From: Paracoccaceae bacterium
GTDB lineage: Bacteria > Pseudomonadota > Alphaproteobacteria > Rhodobacterales > Rhodobacteraceae
Length of the DNA: 7,084 nt
Direction of reading: 5' to 3'
Assembly: GCA_013214715.1 (NCBI GenBank)
Contig: JABSSB010000047.1
Span: forward strand, 17,904-24,987
The notes under the pieces were generated by a model that worked only from the letters and a program-made list of their open reading frames with translations, did not search any database and was not told where the DNA came from. The translations under genes and the position numbers were made by a program. Below, one piece after another: positions 7,031-7,084 of this stretch (its first letter is position 1; each line of letters opens with the position of its first letter).

Positions 7031-7084
7031 ATGAGCACATTTCTATCCGACGATATCCGCGCGAGCCTGATGGCCGCCCAGAAA
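7031..7084 (+). CDS. Start of an unidentified gene (first 18 codons)
   Basis: An ATG at 7031 opens a frame that runs to the window end, encoding MSTFLSDDIRASLMAAQK. AAGGTG lies 7 bases upstream, a good Shine-Dalgarno, and an in-frame TAA at 7013-7015 limits how far upstream the start could be. The peptide is hydrophilic with an amphipathic helical look and no signal peptide, so a cytoplasmic protein is likely. It faintly resembles the N-termini of short conserved hypothetical proteins I recall in Rhodobacteraceae, but 18 residues are too few to assign a family or function. It is transcribed away from the reductase gene. Confidence 0.6.
   Translation, partial: MSTFLSDDIRASLMAAQK

Noticed and set aside
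1..7084. Signs of a mobile element, toxin-antitoxin pair, phage defence system or CRISPR
   Set aside because: Every large frame is accounted for by housekeeping families or one small secreted protein. No transposase, integrase, nuclease pair, terminal repeats or regularly spaced repeats were seen.

Overview
The window looks like a piece of an alphaproteobacterial chromosome, most likely from the Rhodobacteraceae (Roseobacter group). This is an inference from the GC-rich, alanine-rich coding style, the alphaproteobacterial form of the SMC hinge and ATPase head, the aerobic-type cobC/cobD pair, and several weak or absent Shine-Dalgarno sequences. Coding density is high, and no gap without a gene reaches 300 bases. 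I see no mobile element, CRISPR array, tRNA or rRNA.

Layout: Positions 1-2253 (+) hold the C-terminal two thirds of the chromosome-partitioning ATPase SMC; its N-terminus lies before the window. A small secreted protein of unknown function follows on the same strand (2307-2651). It meets, tail to tail across 24 bases, a block of genes on the minus strand. Read in transcription order, that block is a glutathionyl-hydroquinone reductase (6804-5815), cobC (5741-4791), cobD (4794-3877) and a secreted MltB-type lytic murein transglycosylase (3845-2676). A 226-base divergent intergenic region (6805-7030) separates the reductase from a plus-strand gene of which only the first 18 codons are present (7031 to the window end).

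How the genes work together: cobC and cobD overlap by four bases and carry out consecutive steps. CobC makes (R)-1-amino-2-propanol phosphate from threonine phosphate, and CobD attaches it to adenosylcobyric acid, giving adenosylcobinamide phosphate for the late stage of cobalamin (vitamin B12) synthesis. The transglycosylase starts 31 bases after cobD and may share its transcript, although its role in cutting cell-wall peptidoglycan has no evident link to B12. The reductase 73 bases upstream of cobC may be read through into the same transcript. No B12 riboswitch is recognisable before cobC.

Most of this is ordinary core-genome content, and I do not see an undescribed multi-gene system. The points most worth a second look are a tandem GATGGC hexanucleotide encoding the putative Ca-binding loop of the transglycosylase, the uncharacterised small secreted protein, a perfect hairpin near the convergent gene ends, and a hairpin overlapping alternative cobC starts.
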